From the NCBI GenBank assembly GCA_019925105.1, contig JAHGAU010000013.1, positions 1,240,001 through 1,304,000 of the forward strand: a stretch of DNA of 64,000 nt. The letters run 5' to 3'. This DNA comes from Niebla homalea (Eukaryota > Ascomycota > Lecanoromycetes > Lecanorales > Ramalinaceae). Each line of letters opens with the position of its first letter. The stretch's first letter is position 1. Positions 33,580 to 46,076 of the stretch are shown in pieces. Below the pieces are notes generated by a model. It searched no databases. It worked only from the letters and a program-made list of their open reading frames with translations, and had not been told where the DNA came from. Both the position numbers and the translations under genes were made by a program.

Positions 33580-34663
33580 ATGAGCAAGGGCCTGTGCACT
33601 ACCAAACACGCCCTCCGCCTTGCAACCTCATTTCGTCACTCGTACCCTGCATTGAACGCACATCATGCATTAGCCTCCAACCCTCACCTCCATCCTCATC
33701 CTCCTACCCACCCACCACTCCTCCCTCCTCACGCCCACACCCGCAACCTCACCACCTCCCCCCTCTCTCCAGCCATGAAAACCCCTCAACCTTCCCCGCC
33801 GCTCCTCCCCCTCCCCCAAGAATGCCCCCGAACTCGCCCGCCGCGCCCAACGCGGCCTCCCCGAAAAACGCCGCATCCCCTCCGTCCGCCACACCATCGC
33901 CATCACCTCCGCCAAGGGCGGCGTCGGCAAATCCACGCTGGCCGCGAACCTCGCCCTCGCCTTCGCGCGCCAGGGCCACCGCGCCGGCATCCTCGACACC
34001 GACATCTTCGGCCCCTCGGTGCCGACCCTGATGGGCTTGGCGGGCCAGGAAGCCCGGGTCGAGGCCGCCTCGGGCCGCTTGATCCCGCTGACGAGTTACG
34101 GGGTGAAGAGCATGTCGATGGGGTATCTGATGCGCGAGGACCAGCCCGTCGCGTGGCGGGGGTTGATGGTCATGAAGGCGCTGCAGCAGTTGTTGCATGA
34201 GGTCGCGTGGGGCGGGCTGGATGTGTTGGTGTTGGATATGCCCCCCGGGACCGGGGATACGCAGTTGACGATTAGTCAGCAGGTCGAGATGGATGGCGGG
34301 GTCGTGGTGAGTACACCGCAGGATGTGGCGTTGAAGGATGCGGTGAGGGGAAAGGAGATGATGGGGAGGGTTGGGACGAGGGTGTTGGGTGTGGTGAGGA
34401 ACATGAGTGTGTTTAGGTGTCCGGGATGTGGAAGAGAGGAGAGGGTTTTTGGGGGCAATAATGGGGCAAAGGAGGAGGAAATGGGGATGGGTGGGATGGA
34501 GGTGCTGGCGGATTTGCCGCTTGACAGGCGGATTTGCGAGGATGCCGATCGGGGTATGCCGACTGTGGTGGCAGAGCCGGAAAGTGGCAGGGCAAAGGCG
34601 TATTTGGAACTGGCGGAACGGGTGGGGAAGACGATAGGAATGAAGCCATTGGATGACAGCTGA
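33580..34663 (+). CDS. IND1: Mitochondrial Fe-S assembly ATPase Ind1/NUBPL (apparent frame break)
   Basis: An Mrp/Nbp35-family P-loop ATPase that delivers Fe-S clusters to respiratory complex I in the mitochondrial matrix. Exon 1 encodes MSKGLCTTKHALRLATSFRH, an Arg-rich mitochondrial presequence without acidic residues. An intron from the GTACCC donor (33642) to the CAG ending at 33773 leads in phase to HENPSTFPAAPPPPPRM. The body is in another frame: QRGLPEKRRIPSVRHTIAI, deviant Walker A SAKGGVGKSTLA, DTDIFGPSVPTL, LDMPPGTGDTQL and the CxxC ligand pair in FRCPGCGREERVFGG. The shift lies at a C5 run (33825-33829), where one more C gives RMPPELARRAQRGLPEK. No phase-0 donor exists upstream, so splicing does not rescue it. 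The ending KTIGMKPLDDS at 34663 is normal. Confidence 0.87.
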
Positions 34664-34820
34664 AGTATAAGAAGCCTCTCTTACATAGTCAATTCTGGGG
34701 GTATCGCTCACAAAATCACATTCCCATCAACAGCCTTTGTAAAGCAAGGTCTCCGTTCCCCGGCGACTCCGCTACCATTCGGATCTTCATTAGCAACAGC
34801 TTCCTCCCAGCCCTCGAGTC
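34664..34820. other. Short convergent 3' region
   Basis: 157 bp between convergent stop codons of IND1 (+) and the Yrb30-like gene (-). No feature seen. Confidence 0.4.
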
Positions 34821-37110
34821 TCATGACTTGCTCTCACTACTCGGACTTGTTCCCAGACCTTCATCCGTTAAACCTGTGCTGGGCCTTGCCAGAGGGCTGC
34901 CCTTTCTGCTGCCTCCGTTCCTCAGATTCCCACTCCATCGCGGCAGTGGCGCTGGACGCCTTCTTTGACTGTTGCTTTCGGGAGTGCCGCTCCTTGACCT
35001 CGCATCTACGGGAGTGCCACCCCTTGAGACAAGCCTCGAAGGGGTCTGCATCCTCTCGCTATACTCATCATCGCCGTAGCTGTCGTTACCATCGTCGTAC
35101 TCTTCGTTGCCACGCCACTGATACTCTTCCCCTCGTCTTTTCACAGGACTCTCATCGTAGGGATCGAATCCAACCCTTCTCCTCGCCTCCTCTCTTAGCC
35201 GTTTGCGTTCGTCGGCGTCATGAGCTGCCGCGCCTGTGGAGGCAGATTCCGAGAGGAAGAAAGTGAGTAATTCGTCGGGAATCGACAGGTGCGGGGATTG
35301 TTGGAACTGTTGAAGTGAGAGGAGACGGAGGAGAAGCTCAAGCAAGGAGAGAGAGGTGCGAATGGCTGGGGTAGTGAAAGGGAGGGGCGAGGATGCAGAC
35401 GGAGAAGAAATATGGTTGGGGCGAGGAGATGAGAACTGGGATGGAGAGTTGATATTAAGATTCGAGAGCGAGGAGATGGTATCTGGCTCCTGCGAGGGAG
35501 TTTGTGAGGGGTGACCATTCGAGACGGGAGAAGGAGACAGAGTGGGAGACGGAGGATCGGAATCCGGCTGTTCAGTGTAGACCTCGAATGCCATCCACTC
35601 AGGGTCAAGACCTTGAGGGAGGCTCCAGGGGTTGTTATGGCCGGTTGCTAATCCTTGAGCATCATTGTTCTGACGCTGCGAGATCAAGGACTGGCTGCGA
35701 TCTTCATTGCGAGTAGTGTCAGCCAGTGGGTTCCCATTCTGACTATCCGATTGTTGGGCTCCCAATCGGTCCGTCATACGGCGGGGAGGGACAGCATTGA
35801 CATCTCTCTTGAGTAAGAGGACCGGACTGTTGGTCTCGGCATCACTTCCGATATTGAGTATCTTCCCAGTGTCTGCGTAGAAAATCTTGGATAATTGATG
35901 AATGGGTACGACTTCTCGGACACCAGCCAAGGGAATGTCGCCATAAGGCCCTGGCTGCGCCTCGTCGTCTTCAAATGTATGCACTCGATCATCCTCAAGG
36001 TCTTCGACAACGATGAACTGATAGGCAAATTCGTCGGCTCTGATCTCTTGTCGACCCTGATCTTGACCATCTTTATTATCAGTAGGGTTTGAGCCGGACT
36101 CGCCATTTACGTCTTGCAGTTGACGTGGTGAGAAATCTGGTAGGTCATACACCGAGTCAATCGGCACGCGCATTAATCTGACATCGGCTTTGTGTATGAC
36201 CTCCTTCCAAGTGGTTTGCCGGATGTCGTCTTCATCTTGTGGTCTCATGTGCCCCTGAAACAGCATGTACATGGACAAGGTGAAGACAGGTCCAATCTGG
36301 ACTGCAGACGAACCCAACATCCCATACTGTGTATCACCTGCTGTCAAAAAGGTACTTGCCTGCAGTAGACGCGAGGGCGAGACTGTGTTCGGTAGACTTG
36401 AGGATAAGCTAGCTCCCGATGCTGTGATTGCAAGGTTGATCAAGGGCACAGCATCCTCGATCCGATTCAGGAGCCTTTTGATGGCTTGAACAATCGACTT
36501 GAGCTCAGCAGTGTGGCGAGCTTTATCTTGGGCTTTTGTGCCCCGCCGTTGTATCTGTTCCTCGGCATTGGCTGCAGTGGCCAGACGTTGTCCTAGAGAT
36601 TGAATCTCCCATCTCAGCGTCTTGGTGAGTGTCACGGCTGACTCGAGCGAAGTGTTGCCTCGGGCGGAGCTGATGAGATCATCTCAGCATTGTACAAGCT
36701 ATGTAAAAGTCGCATCACCTACATCAATTCAATCATATCAATGGCCGGGGAGATAATCTGCCAAGATACCATTTTTTAGCGAAAAGGGGAGGCGATAATT
36801 ATGAGGAAGTATGATTAAATGTATAGAAGTAAGACCAAGAATGAACAATTAATCAACGACCGTAGAATTGTCACAAACCTTGATCTTGCTATCAAGACGT
36901 TCTTGTAGATCTTGCAACTCTTCACGTTCATTGCCCTCGACAGTCTACAGGACAGAAATGAGCGGTTTAGACATCAGCATAACATGTCATAGCACACACT
37001 TTGAGCAACCTTGCAGATTGCTTGATGGCATATCCGGCGGTGATAGTAACGCCCGACCGAATAGCATAATTCATAGCCTGCTGAGTGACTTTGCCTAGGA
37101 ACACATCCAT
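34821..37110 (-). CDS. RanGTP-binding protein, Yrb30-like
   Basis: Fungal homologues of this sequence are known to me as RanGTP-binding proteins related to yeast Yrb30, which binds RanGTP and antagonises RanGAP. Four exons are seen. Exon 1 from ATG 37110 gives MDVFLGKVTQQAMNYAIRS. Small exons give TVEGNEREELQDLQERLDS and IISPAIDMIELI. The main exon begins SARGNTSLESAVTLTKTLR and runs to 34821. The conserved first half includes RLLNRIEDAVPLINLAIT, SPSRLLQASTFLTAGD and TWKEVIHKADVRLMRVP. The second half (from about residue 370) is Ser/Pro/Asn-rich with basic, probably phosphorylated linkers and is disordered. It diverges from SUP35 across ~490 bp. I am confident of the family; the exact orthology to Yrb30 is less certain. 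Confidence 0.8.
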
Positions 37111-37602
37111 TTTGACGATGGTTCACGCGTTTGTTGTGCGTTTGAAAACAATTCTTTCCTTGATGCTGATTGAGCCTCATCTCAAGTATCTGTTACGGCG
37201 CAGACGTAAGTTTTCATGATTATTGATGTACATAATAAACTGTGAGGACAGGTCCCTTGGGTACTGTATGATAGACACTGCGAGAGGCTATTTACGGCTA
37301 TTCTTCGGGGACGCATTTACCGACCCGCTAGCGGCATTCTGTCCTGGTGGGACTTTGAGTTTGAGACTCATTGACATTTGATAGGAAATAAAACCATTTG
37401 AAATTCGGAGAGTCACACTCATATCACCTTGACTCAAAATACTCACACGAGGAGACTGTCTGAATGCTGAACACCTTTGATACATACCCAATTACACACT
37501 CTTCGCTCATCTGAAGCTGGCCACAATCAGCCCCACCTCTACTGTTGTACACTCTTTCTATTGCCGCCTTTCCTTCCCCCTTCCTTTCCTCACTCTTGTG
37601 CA
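37111..37602. promoter_or_regulatory. Divergent promoter Yrb30-like / SUP35
   Basis: 492 bp between divergent start codons. Pyrimidine-rich immediately upstream of the SUP35 ATG (ccttccccc, ctttcctc), as often seen before strongly expressed fungal genes. The frame upstream of the SUP35 ATG is open to 37477 but starts without family similarity. Confidence 0.5.
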
Positions 37603-39769
37603 ATGTCTGGGCTGGATTCCTGGGAGGATGACCCAGCAGCACAAGATGAAACCCTAGCTCAACAGACCCAAAACCGCATGAACATCAAGGGTCAAGGGCG
37701 GGGTAGCAACTTCACCGCCAGTGCCCAAAGCTTCCAGCCAGGGGCGCCCTCATTTCAGCCTGGCCAGCACTACCAGCAGCAGTATGGCGGATACGATCAA
37801 TCTCCGCAATATGACCAGTATTATGATGCGCAGTACGGGCATCAATATCAGCAGCAGCAGCAGCAGCAGCAGTATGCGCAGCAGCAGACTTTCCCCCAAT
37901 ACAACCGAGGCTACGGCCAGCAGCAAGGCTACCAACAACAGCAACAACAATCACAGCAACAACAGCCGCCACAAAGAATACCTACAATAGCGAAAAGACC
38001 TACAGATGGAAGTTCAGGCCTTCCTCCGTCAGCCGCGCCAGCCGCTTCAAAGCCCACCCCGTCATCCGGACCTGCGCCTGTAAAGACTCTATCGATAGGG
38101 AAGGAGGAGACGGCGCCCGCTGCCAAGACAAAGGTTTTGAGTATCGGAGTGCCCACTCCTGCTGCTCCAGCATCGAAGCCGGATGCCTCCGCGGAAGATG
38201 GCGCAAAGACAATGGCAGCCAAAGCCATCGAGAAGACCGAGAAACCCAGCACCACCTCGAATGGAACCACATCACCATCGCCTTCATCAGGCCGATCGAG
38301 CCCCACAGCAGCAGAGGTGAGGGAAGCCAAAAGAGAGGCGGACGCCGTAGCGAAAGAGCAGGCTGCCGATATCGACGAAGAGGTGTTGGAAGAGGTATAC
38401 GGTAAAGAGCATGTCAATTTGATTTTCATTGGTCACGTAGATGCTGGAAAATCTACCCTAGGCGGCGCAATTTTATATACAACAGGCATGGTGGATGAGC
38501 GGACAATGGAAAAGTACAAACGGGAAGCCAAGGACGCCGGCAGAGAAACATGGTACCTATCCTGGGCGCTCGATCTAACCAAAGAAGAACGTTCAAAAGG
38601 CAAAACAGTCGAAGTCGGTCGCGGCTTTTTCGAGACCGACTCACGACGGTACACCATCCTCGACGCCCCCGGACACAAGACCTTTGTACCCAACATGATT
38701 GGGGGCGCCTCTCAAGCGGACATTGGCATCCTCGTCATCTCAGCTCGAAAAGGCGAGTACGAGACCGGCTTCGAAAAAGGCGGCCAAACCCGCGAACACG
38801 CCATCCTCGCCAAAACCCAGGGTGTGAACAAACTTGTCGTTGTCATCAACAAGATGGATGACCCCACCGTCGAATGGTCCCACGACAGATACAAAGAATG
38901 CAGCGATAAACTTCTCAATTTCCTCAACCGCCAAGTCGGCTACGCCAAAACTGACATCCACATCATGCCCATCTCCGCGCAAACCACCAAGGGTATCAAA
39001 GACCGCGTCCCCAAGGAGCTGGCCCCTTACTACGATGGCCCCTCCCTGCTCGAATACCTCGATAACCTCAAATCCCTGGAACGCAAAGTCAAGGCCCCCT
39101 TCATGATGCCCATTAATGGCAAATACCGCGACCTGGGCACCATGATCGAGGGCAAAGTCGAGGCCGGCCAGATGAAGAAGGAGAATAAATACCTCATGAT
39201 GCCCAATCGCGAGGAAATCTCCATCTCGGCGCTATATGGCGAGTCTGAGGAGGAAATCCCCTCCGCTAGCTGCGGGGATCAAGTCCGCATCCGGTTGCGT
39301 GGCATAGAGGAAGAGGATATATCTCCGGGGTTTGTGCTGTGTGCACCTAAGAGACCTGTGCATTGTGTGCAGGCGTTCGAGGCACAGATCATGTTGTTGG
39401 AGCTGAAGAGCATCCTCAGCGCGGGCTTCAATTGCGTACTGCATGTGCACTCCGCGATTGAGGAGGTCACCTTCGCGGAGCTGCTGCATAAGCTGGAGAA
39501 GGGCACGGGGCGAAAGAGCAAGAAGCCGCCCCCCTTTGGGAAGCAAGGGATGAGCATCATTGCGAGACTGGAGGTCATTGGTGGAGCTGGCAAGGTTTGC
39601 GTGGAGCGGTACGAGGATTATGCACAGATGGGACGGTTCACATTGAGGGATCAGGTATGCCATCCCCCCTCGCTTCCTCATTGATCGACATACTGACTAT
39701 GGTTCGTCTCAGGGACAAACGATTGCAATTGGAAAGATCACCAAGCTCATCACCGACGAGACCAACTAG
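37603..39769 (+). CDS. SUP35: Translation release factor eRF3 (Sup35)
   Basis: The GTPase partner of eRF1 in translation termination, cytosolic. Exon 1 is 37603-39654; a 58-bp intron (GTATGC...CTCAG) leads to GQTIAIGKITKLITDETN and the stop at 39769, giving 702 residues. Residues ~1-140 are Gln/Tyr/Gly-rich with a polyglutamine run and QPGQHYQQQYGGYDQ-like segments (prion-like N domain). Residues ~140-270 are a Lys/Glu/Ala/Ser-rich M region. The GTPase domain follows with G1 GHVDAGKST, G3 DAPGH and G4 NKMD, then the two beta-barrel domains. The GRETWYLSWALD and SKGKTVEVGRGFF segments are diagnostic for eRF3 rather than eEF1A. I chose the ATG at 37603 because MSGLDSWEDDP is the usual start of filamentous-fungal eRF3. 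Confidence 0.96.
37849..37962 (+). repeat. Polyglutamine-coding CAG/CAA tract in SUP35
   Basis: Near-perfect CAG triplets at 37849-37872 encode Q8, with further mixed CAA/CAG runs to about 37962. Mixed codon use in the later runs argues for selection on glutamine rather than pure slippage. Confidence 0.85.
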
Positions 39770-40562
39770 AAAGAGTCTCAACGTAAATATGCAATTGACG
39801 AAACGTGACGGAGGTGTTTGTTTTTAGAACCGGTAGCAACTGCAATCGAACTGCAGGAACCAGGAGTCGTCATCATTATCATCTAGGACATCAATGAAAT
39901 CCACAGACCTTTTTTGTTTTGGGCATTCTTCACCTTTGGGCCGTAGTATCAGAGCCACCTGATTTGCTGCATCTATTGAGAGGTCCTATCCCATGCCAGC
40001 AGCATTGGTGAGAGTAATTCATGGCAGGAACTTTTGGTATCACAGAACAAATCCTCCTCTCCTCCGAGTCCGCAGAGCACGACGCATCGAAACTCGTGAT
40101 GCGAGAAGGCATAACTGAATTCATCGATGGCATGGCTGTGTTTGTTGTCGTCATATTTTAGTGGTGTGTATGGACTGTTTCCGCATTGTTTGGTTATCTA
40201 TGAGATACTCTACATTTCCACACCCACCCCCTCCTCTCGGTCTGCGATCGACATCGTGACCATGCACACTCGCATACCCTGGTTCGTTCGTTCGGTTGTG
40301 GAGATGGATCCGCATGCAAGCATCGCTATTCTGACAATGCGGAAAAATGGGACAAGAAGCGAATGTGTGATGTACAAACCCAACCGCCTGGACCCCTTGC
40401 CTGCCTGCCTGCCTGCCCGTCCGCCTGCCTTGATGAACCAACCATCCCTCATGATCCTCTCGGAGATTAGGTCAGTCAGGTAACTGTCTCATCGTCTCCA
40501 TGTCTTGCTGGCTCTCATATGCTCTCGATTCTATATTCCCACCCCTTTGTCCAGTTCCTCAT
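39770..40562. other. Convergent 3' intergenic region
   Basis: Lies between the stop codons of SUP35 (+) and KAP123 (-), so it holds both 3' UTRs. It contains a short imperfect tetranucleotide run (cctg/cctgcc, about 40397-40430). No gene supported; frames on both strands here lack any family signal. Confidence 0.5.
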
Positions 40563-43500
40563 CTAACTCAGCACCTCCCTCAAGACTTCATATTTCCCCA
40601 CCTCCTTCCGATCCTTGCCCGCCAGAAAGCCGACAAGCTGCACGACCTTGCCCCTCGTCTCCTCTTTCAACTGATCTTTTGGCTCGGGTGCCAACACCTC
40701 CGCGAGGATCGGCAGGAGTTGCGGGGTCAGGGAGATGAGCGTGGGTTCTTCTTGTTGGTCTGGTGGTTGCGTTAGACTGGGTAGATGGGGAAGGTAGTTT
40801 GGGGGGGTCGGGGGGCCGGGCACTCACATAACCCAACAAGACAATCCCACACCGGTTCATTCTCGTCGAAATCTTCCCGCAGCGGCAATACTTCTTCGAT
40901 CAACGCGGTGACTACTTGTGGGATGGGAACCTTGGAGGGGTGACGCATGATCATTCGGCAGACGCAGCCGGCGGCATTGTCCTTCATGCGGGCTTTGTTG
41001 GACGTCTGGAGGAGGGGTTCAAGTTTCGTTAGGATACTGGGGAATTGTTTCAATATGGTGGGGTCGTCCTGTGAGTTTTGCTGGAGCAACCCGACTGCGT
41101 AGGCGGCGTTGGATTTGGTCTCGGGGTCCTCGTCCGTGAGGCGTTTCATCAGCAGAGGTAAGAGTGTGGATGTGTATGGGGTAATCCCATCACCGCCCAT
41201 TGATCGAATGACTTCAGATACCACACCAACGGCAGTCGCGCGCTCGAAGGCTGAGCTGCCGGACGCGTACTTGAGCACAGGTTTGCTGAACATTTTCCAG
41301 AGCTCGGAGAAGGAAGGACCAAGGGCGGCAGCGAGACCGCATATGGCGTCCATGGCCGTGTCGATGGTGAGCCAATCGTACTCGGACGTCTCGTCAAGTG
41401 AGAGGAGCTCGGCGGCATCGGACTCGTCGCCGAAGTCCTTTTGGCAGGGGTGGTCTTTGGTGAGAATCTGGATGAGGATTTCGGTGACGGGTTTGAGGGT
41501 GGTGGGTTCGGCGATTAGGGAGGGACCCGAGGCTTTGAGAGTGGCTGCGATGTTGCGATTGATGTCTGTTATGAGGGCTCTGTTGTAGGGAGGCGTGTCA
41601 GTAGGGCCTTGATCCACGCTTGGATTGAAAGGGATGGTAAGATAGGGGGATGGTCAGAGGTAGATATTCTCGTGTTCTCAGCAATTGCATGGAATGCATA
41701 TGAGTGAGCTGGGATTAACGACGTGTCTGTCATCATGAAATAAAAGAGCAAATGATTGTAATTTCATGAGCCAAACATACCTGTCCGTCTCGTTCTGCCA
41801 CATTGCCAGTGTTGCCATCATGATAAGCTCTCCGAGTTTCTTGACCTGTGCACCAGGCTGTTTCTGAAGTGGTAATCCAGGCTTCCATTTGCTGATCTCA
41901 TCTGGCTGAAGTTCCCAGATGGCAGCATAGGCCCGGAACAGGGTGCTCAATGCGGCTTTTTGCAATCCTTCATATTCATGTTCGACCAATGGTAGCAGTG
42001 CTTCGATGGTCTTCTCCATGTATGGCAGATAGTCTTTGGTCGCATGCGTCAATATCTCCCCAAGTACTTCAGCCGCGATCTCTTTCTCCTGGGCCACTGC
42101 TGATACAACTTCTAGATCATCATCCCATTCACCATCATCATCATCATCGCTTGCATCAGCGAGATGGTCGATATCGAGGTCTTCAATATCGTCTGAATCA
42201 ACAATCGTATCATCAGCTAGAGCCGAGATCTTGATCTTCTTGCCTCCGATGGTAATCTCTTTGCCTGCCAAATCGGCATTCTCCTCACCAAGGTCAACCT
42301 CGAGATCGGATTCCTCCGTCTCGAGAGACTCAAACAAGGCCTTTACGACCCCATCAATGAAGGGCTTGAAGTCGTCCTTGTAAACCTTTGCCATCGTTGC
42401 CCAAAACAGGTAACTCGTCTCCTTCAGCTTCGGATGGTCGAGATGTAGACCTTCATCAGTGGCTTGCATTAGGGGTCGAACGTATTTCTGGAAAGCTTTT
42501 GGTCCCACAGCTATGGCCATGCTACCCATTGCATCAATAGTCTGAGATCGAAGATCAAGCTCATCGGAGCTGTCCTTAAGCTCAACGAATTCTTGCAGAG
42601 CGTGCATTGTTGGTTCGAAGTATGGTAAGAATCCCTCCTCAGCTACTGAGCCCAATGAACCAGCAGCGCTGACCGCGGCACCTCTCGTCTTCAAATCAGG
42701 AATGGAAAAGAGCTTGGTGAAGCGAGTCATGAATTCTGAAAGATAAGGTCTAACCTCGCTGGCCTCAAGTCCATCCACGACTGATTCGATGCTATTGCAA
42801 CTGGCTTTGATGATGTCCAGATGAACCTTGTCATCAGGACCTTTGAGACCTCGCATGGCACTGTCCAGGTGCTTGACCAGTATGGGAATGAGCCTTTTGT
42901 GCTCCTTACCAACCTCTTCAGCAAGCTCTTCGGATATTCGCATTACCCCTTCCAAGGCAGCTCTACGAACTTTCATCTCACTATCTTCCAAGAGTCGAAA
43001 GATAAGGGGGAAGATCTCGTGCAATTGGGTTGCAATGAAGTCAGGTGCTCCTTCGACCACCATGCCTAAGGCCATGATTCCTCCTTGTCTCCTGTCTGGG
43101 TCAGGGCTATTGACGTAAGGCCCCATCGCATCCAATAAGGGAACGACAACTTGATTGGGTGGTAGAGAAGAAGCCATCTCATCAAGCAAGCCCAAAGCAG
43201 ACCTTGCCGTCGTCACATCCTCATCATCCTCGGATATGGCATCACCAAGCTCTGTTGCAATCTCCAAGCACATGAGGGTGATTTGCTTGCCCACCTTCAA
43301 GGATTGCATCTTCATCTTGCGGTAGCGCATACATTGCATCATGAAGGATATTGCCTGCGTCCGCATGTCTTCGCCCAAGGACTTCTCGGCGGCGACTTTG
43401 ACCATGAATTGGGTCAGATCGGCAAAATGCTTATTCAATACACTCGAGTCGCAGCCTAAGAGTGTTTGAAAGACTTCAAAACTTTGGGTGGTGCGGTCCT

Positions 43501-44179
43501 CATCGCCGGCACTGATGGCCTGCTCCAAGACAGCCACCATATCCGGAATCAGATCTTGGACCAGCTTCAATGATGCTGGGTCCTCCTCGCTGTCAAGGGC
43601 AATAGCCAAGCGGCTGATAGCCAGCATGGAGTTGATCCTGACTTCGGCGCTTTGTGGGTCATGGATGGTCCTCTTGAAAGTGCTCAGGAGCTCCTTGTTG
43701 CGATGCTGCATTGCCTCGCCAATGCTTTCCAAGCCCGTAAATAATAGATAGGTGCCCACCTCTCGTTGTCTTGGCTCATTGCTCTTGGCTGCTCCGAGCA
43801 GTTGATCGAATACATCTTTCCACTCATTGTCCTCGAGGTCAATCTTAGCGATTGCAGTGATCACCCGGGAAGCAGCATGGCGAACGATCTGCTCATCCTC
43901 TTGTAGTGTTCCTTGGAGCAGACGCTGCCGAAGCTGGGCTCGTTGCTGTGAAGAGTATGACCTCCAGTGCTTGGGCACGAGAGAGCGAGCTTGTGAAGCT
44001 GCGAGTTGACGTTGTGCGGAGGGTTCATCGGATAGAAGAAGTTGCAGGAGTATGGTGAGTGATTCGGGGAGGGGATAGTAATCGGCTTTGAGTGTCGCTG
44101 TCGCAGTCTTGACACGGTCGGTGTCCGGGGCTAAGATCTCAGTGAAGACCTGGAGAAACTTTTGTTTGTCCATGGCCAT
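40563..44179 (-). CDS. KAP123: Importin beta-4 / karyopherin Kap123
   Basis: A HEAT-repeat nuclear import receptor carrying ribosomal proteins and histones through the pore. Three exons, all in phase: 44179-41781, 41579-40828 and 40759-40563, giving 1,115 residues, the normal length. The N-terminus MDKQKFLQVFTEILAPDTDR opens the importin-N region. HEAT repeats continue throughout, for example RRQGGIMALGMVVEGAPDFI and TRGAAVSAAGSLGSVAEEG. An acidic loop, SDDIEDLDIDHLADASDDDD (about residues 650-690), is typical of Kap123. The C-terminus reads SNAAYAVGLLQQNSQD and KVVQLVGFLAGKDRKEVGKY. The ATG at 44179 is two codons upstream of a second Met. It is divergent from BFR2 across 287 bp. Confidence 0.95.
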
Positions 44180-44466
44180 GACTGTTTGGGAAGAATTCTT
44201 CTTGTAAAAATGGTTTGCAAGAAGCGAAAACGACGAGCAATTGAGCAAAGCAACGGGTCCTCGGGTGGGCACGATAATTATGCTTATCGATAACTGAATT
44301 TTAGGCGAGCCCGCGAAAATGGTTAAGGTACCTTATTTAATTGCTGCGGAATGCTTCCGCCTAAATTCACTTTAGATTCTAGAGATTCTTTTGCTCATGA
44401 AAGTGAAGCTCGAGAAGCGGTGCATTCGAGTAAATTACTGCCGAGGGTCAGCGAGTCCCTTCTAGG
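44180..44466. promoter_or_regulatory. Divergent promoter KAP123 / BFR2
   Basis: A 287-bp shared region between two ribosome-supply genes. It contains the 10-bp perfect palindrome TTATCGATAA at 44284-44293, which is two overlapping GATA cores. Co-regulation is inference from arrangement. Confidence 0.5.
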
Positions 44467-46076
44467 ATGTCATCCTATTCCATGCACAAATCTCTCAAGT
44501 CTCAAATTGCAGATCTTTCAGATCCTACTCCAAACGGTGTGCAACCTATTTCATTTCCCATGGGACGCTCTCAGCTGGTCCTAATCTGTGCGATAGACTA
44601 TGATCCAGAAGACCTCGAGCACAGCAAACCATTCAATTCCGAATCATCTGATGATGATGGGGACTTGGTGGATAGTGACGATGCTCGCGAGCACTATACG
44701 TCTGTCGGGTACGCCAACACTTTCCTACTTCTCGATTCTCAAAGCTCCGGACTGATGTCCCCTGCGTATGTTCTAGGAAGAGCGCTCTAAGAAATGCGAA
44801 TGACTCGGCGCTTGATGGAAACCCTCGCTATCAGGGTGGGAGCGTGGACAGGAAGGACGTGCTAGATTCTTCGGATGACGAGGATGACAAGGATAGCGAT
44901 GGGGACTTGAGCGCTGAAGATCAAAATGCAAGTGAGGTGGACATGGCAGACGAGGACGACAATCAATCAGTCCAGTCCTCTTTGACCTCCGAGGACAGCG
45001 GCGAGCCAGATTCATCAGCGGCCTCGGCTTCCAATGGGACTTCCAGCAGATCATCCACACCCCCCGATCGCGACCAATTCGACCGAGAGACCCTGCGCGA
45101 GATGATGGCCACATCGAGCTCTTCGCTCAAGCAAACGCTCTCTGCCTCTGCCCGCGCCGACATATCGAAAGGTCGCGCCTTGAAGCGCCAACGCAGTGTG
45201 TTTGACTCCCTTCTTAACACGCGGATGAAGATGCAAAAAGCTTTGACAGCAAGTAATGCAATTTCGACAACTTCGCTGACGAATACCCCTACTTATGATA
45301 TTGCATCGATGGAGAATTCTGCGGCAATCAAAGCGGCTGAAGGTGCTGCGCTCCAGCTATGGCATGGTCTAAACGATCTTCGCTCTTCCCTCCAGCCTTC
45401 TCAAAAACACCCATCTGCAACAACAAGTGCGACCATCACATCGCAAGAGATGTGGTCCCAGATGCAAGTACAAGAGTCTACAATGCTTCCGCAACGAAAA
45501 GTCACCCTCGCCAAATGGTCCCGCAAGACCGCCCCGCCAGCACCATCCACAAATTCCAAATTTTCACGAGAAGTCCAGAGACCATTAGTGGATGTACTGG
45601 ATGCACAACTCCAGGGGTCGAATATGGACCGGCTCATGGCGAAGAGCCAAATATCAAGAAATCCCGAGGCGACAGGAGAGGAGGATGAGCGGGTCTATGA
45701 TGACACAGATTTCTACACCGGGTTGCTAAGAGATCTCGTTCAGGGAAGGATGGAGCGTACCAGTGCCGTCAGCGCCATGAATGGCAACGGAGATGTCGAC
45801 CTGATGGGAGAATTAGGGAGGGGAAAGCATAAGGTGAAGAAGTTGGTTGACACGAAAGCGAGCAAAGGGAGGAAGATGCGGTATCAGGTTCATGAAAAGC
45901 TGGTCAGCTTCATGGCCGCGGAAGACAGGGGTAAATGGGGCCAGAGACAGAGGGAGGAGCTTTTTGCTGGGTTGCTGGGTCGGAAAGTTGGGCTAGCAGA
46001 AGATGATGAAGACATGGATGATAAGAATGGAGATGAAGATGGGATGGAGGGAGAGGAGTTGAGATTGTTTGGCTGA
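44467..46076 (+). CDS. BFR2: Ribosome biogenesis protein Bfr2 (AATF family)
   Basis: A nucleolar component of the 90S pre-ribosome, needed for 18S rRNA maturation. Three exons. Exon 1 (from ATG 44467, or Met 44482) gives KSLKSQIADLSDPTPN. Exon 2 gives DYDPEDLEHSKPFNSE and DDAREHYTSVG. Exon 3 restarts in phase with KSALRNANDSALDGNPRY and continues to 46076. The acidic N-terminal third, the middle KGRALKRQRSVFDSLLNTRM (AATF leucine-zipper-like region) and the TRAUB-domain C-terminus (KGRKMRYQVHEKLVSFMA, ELFAGLLGRKV) are all present. The protein is ~465 residues. The 5' junctions use GTGTGC and GTACGC donors. Confidence 0.92.

Noticed and set aside
33749..34711. 320-codon minus-strand frame opposite IND1
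   Set aside because: A shadow of the GC-rich IND1 coding sequence; His/Pro-rich translation without family signal.
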